From an uncultured Peptococcaceae bacterium (GTDB lineage Bacteria; Bacillota; Peptococcia; Peptococcales; Peptococcaceae), in assembly GCA_945949655.1 (NCBI GenBank), contig CAMFFG010000112.1, positions 1 to 5,214 of the forward strand: a stretch of DNA of 5,214 bases, written 5' to 3'. Under the pieces are notes generated by a model. The model was not told where the DNA came from and ran no database searches. It saw only the letters and a program-made list of their open reading frames with translations. How positions within the stretch are numbered: position 1 is the stretch's first letter; each line of letters opens with the position of its first letter. Shown piece after piece: positions 4,841 through 5,214 of the stretch. Both the position numbers and the translations under genes were made by a program.

Positions 4841-5214
4841 ATGGTCTGGCTCATTCCTGTGCTCGGCCTTCTGGCCGGCATCTTAATCGGTTCTATTGTT
4901 TCGATTCAAATTCCACTGGTTCTAGCCAAATATCTATCGATTGCTGTGCTAGCCGCACTGGATTCCGCTCTGGGCGGTGTCCGCTGTATTTACGAAAACA
5001 ATTTTAACGGACTGATTCTCCTGACCGGTTTTATCTCCAATGCCCTGCTGGCTGCTTTTCTGGCCTTTCTGGGCGATCAGCTCAGTGTAGACCTGTATAT
5101 GGCTGCTGTCTTTGTTTTTGGCGTTCGCATCTTCCAGAATCTGTCCACTATTCGGCACTATGTGTTATCCAGATTCCTAAAAAAACACAATCTGCATGCG
5201 GCACAGCATGATGA
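4841..5214 (+). CDS. sbp: Small basic protein family (Sbp, DUF1290), 3' end at window edge
   Basis: Integral membrane protein of the small basic protein family (DUF1290); 124 codons are visible and the frame is still open at the window edge. B. subtilis Sbp is about 120 residues, so the stop is probably just beyond the edge. Predicted membrane segments lie at about 3-22, 32-50, 58-77 and 83-98. Family-typical blocks are P-V-L-G-L-L-A-G near the start, Y-L-S-I-A-V-L-A-A-L-D-S-A-L-G-G-V-R (31-48), and F-V-F-G-V-R-I-F-Q-N-L-S-T-I-R (91-105), followed by a basic His/Lys tail. The ATG at 4841 has GAGGAGG (4825-4831) 9 nt upstream, inside the end of the DUF881 gene; the gap between the genes is 4 bp, so they are surely co-transcribed. 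Family function is unknown; in B. subtilis the gene precedes ftsA and ftsZ. A second DUF881 gene often follows in related genomes, which this window cannot test. Confidence 0.93.
   Translation, partial: MVWLIPVLGLLAGILIGSIVSIQIPLVLAKYLSIAVLAALDSALGGVRCIYENNFNGLILLTGFISNALLAAFLAFLGDQLSVDLYMAAVFVFGVRIFQNLSTIRHYVLSRFLKKHNLHAAQHD

Overview
The window looks like ordinary housekeeping chromosome from a Gram-positive-type bacterium (Bacillota), probably a Clostridia or Negativicutes member; the finer placement is a weak guess. The evidence is a CdaA/CdaR/GlmM cyclic-di-AMP module, a DUF881 protein followed by a small basic protein (DUF1290), purine-rich Shine-Dalgarno sites, and frequent GTG and TTG starts. 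There are no mobile elements, tRNA or rRNA genes, CRISPR arrays or virulence or resistance genes.

Left part (1-3700, minus strand): five tightly packed genes read right to left as one likely operon: cdaA (diadenylate cyclase), cdaR (YbbR-domain regulator), glmM (phosphoglucosamine mutase), acpS (holo-ACP synthase) and the start of an nnrE/YjeF_N-type NAD(P)HX epimerase gene, cut by the left window edge. Junctions are 41-bp and 4-bp overlaps and gaps of 2 and 1 bp, and no terminator is visible between them. CdaA makes c-di-AMP at the membrane, CdaR tunes it from outside, and GlmM makes the peptidoglycan precursor glucosamine-1-phosphate and, in studied relatives, inhibits CdaA. AcpS activates acyl carrier protein and NnrE repairs damaged NAD(P)H.

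Middle (3701-4086): a divergent, AT-rich intergenic region. It holds a good leftward sigma-A-type promoter for cdaA (TTGTTA-17-TATAAT), a good rightward promoter (TTTACA-16-TATCAT) whose -35 box lies 14 bp from the cdaA -35 box, and a weaker extended -10 site pointing right from inside the cdaA leader. The predicted cdaA leader is about 245 nt and contains a GC-richer hairpin near its 3' end.

Right part (4087-5214, plus strand): a DUF881 membrane-anchored coiled-coil protein and a small basic protein (Sbp, DUF1290) that runs to the window edge. In Bacillus subtilis related genes sit in the division cluster just before ftsA; here they lie back to back with the c-di-AMP operon.

I do not see an undescribed system. 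The parts most worth a second look are the shared divergent control region and the long structured cdaA leader.
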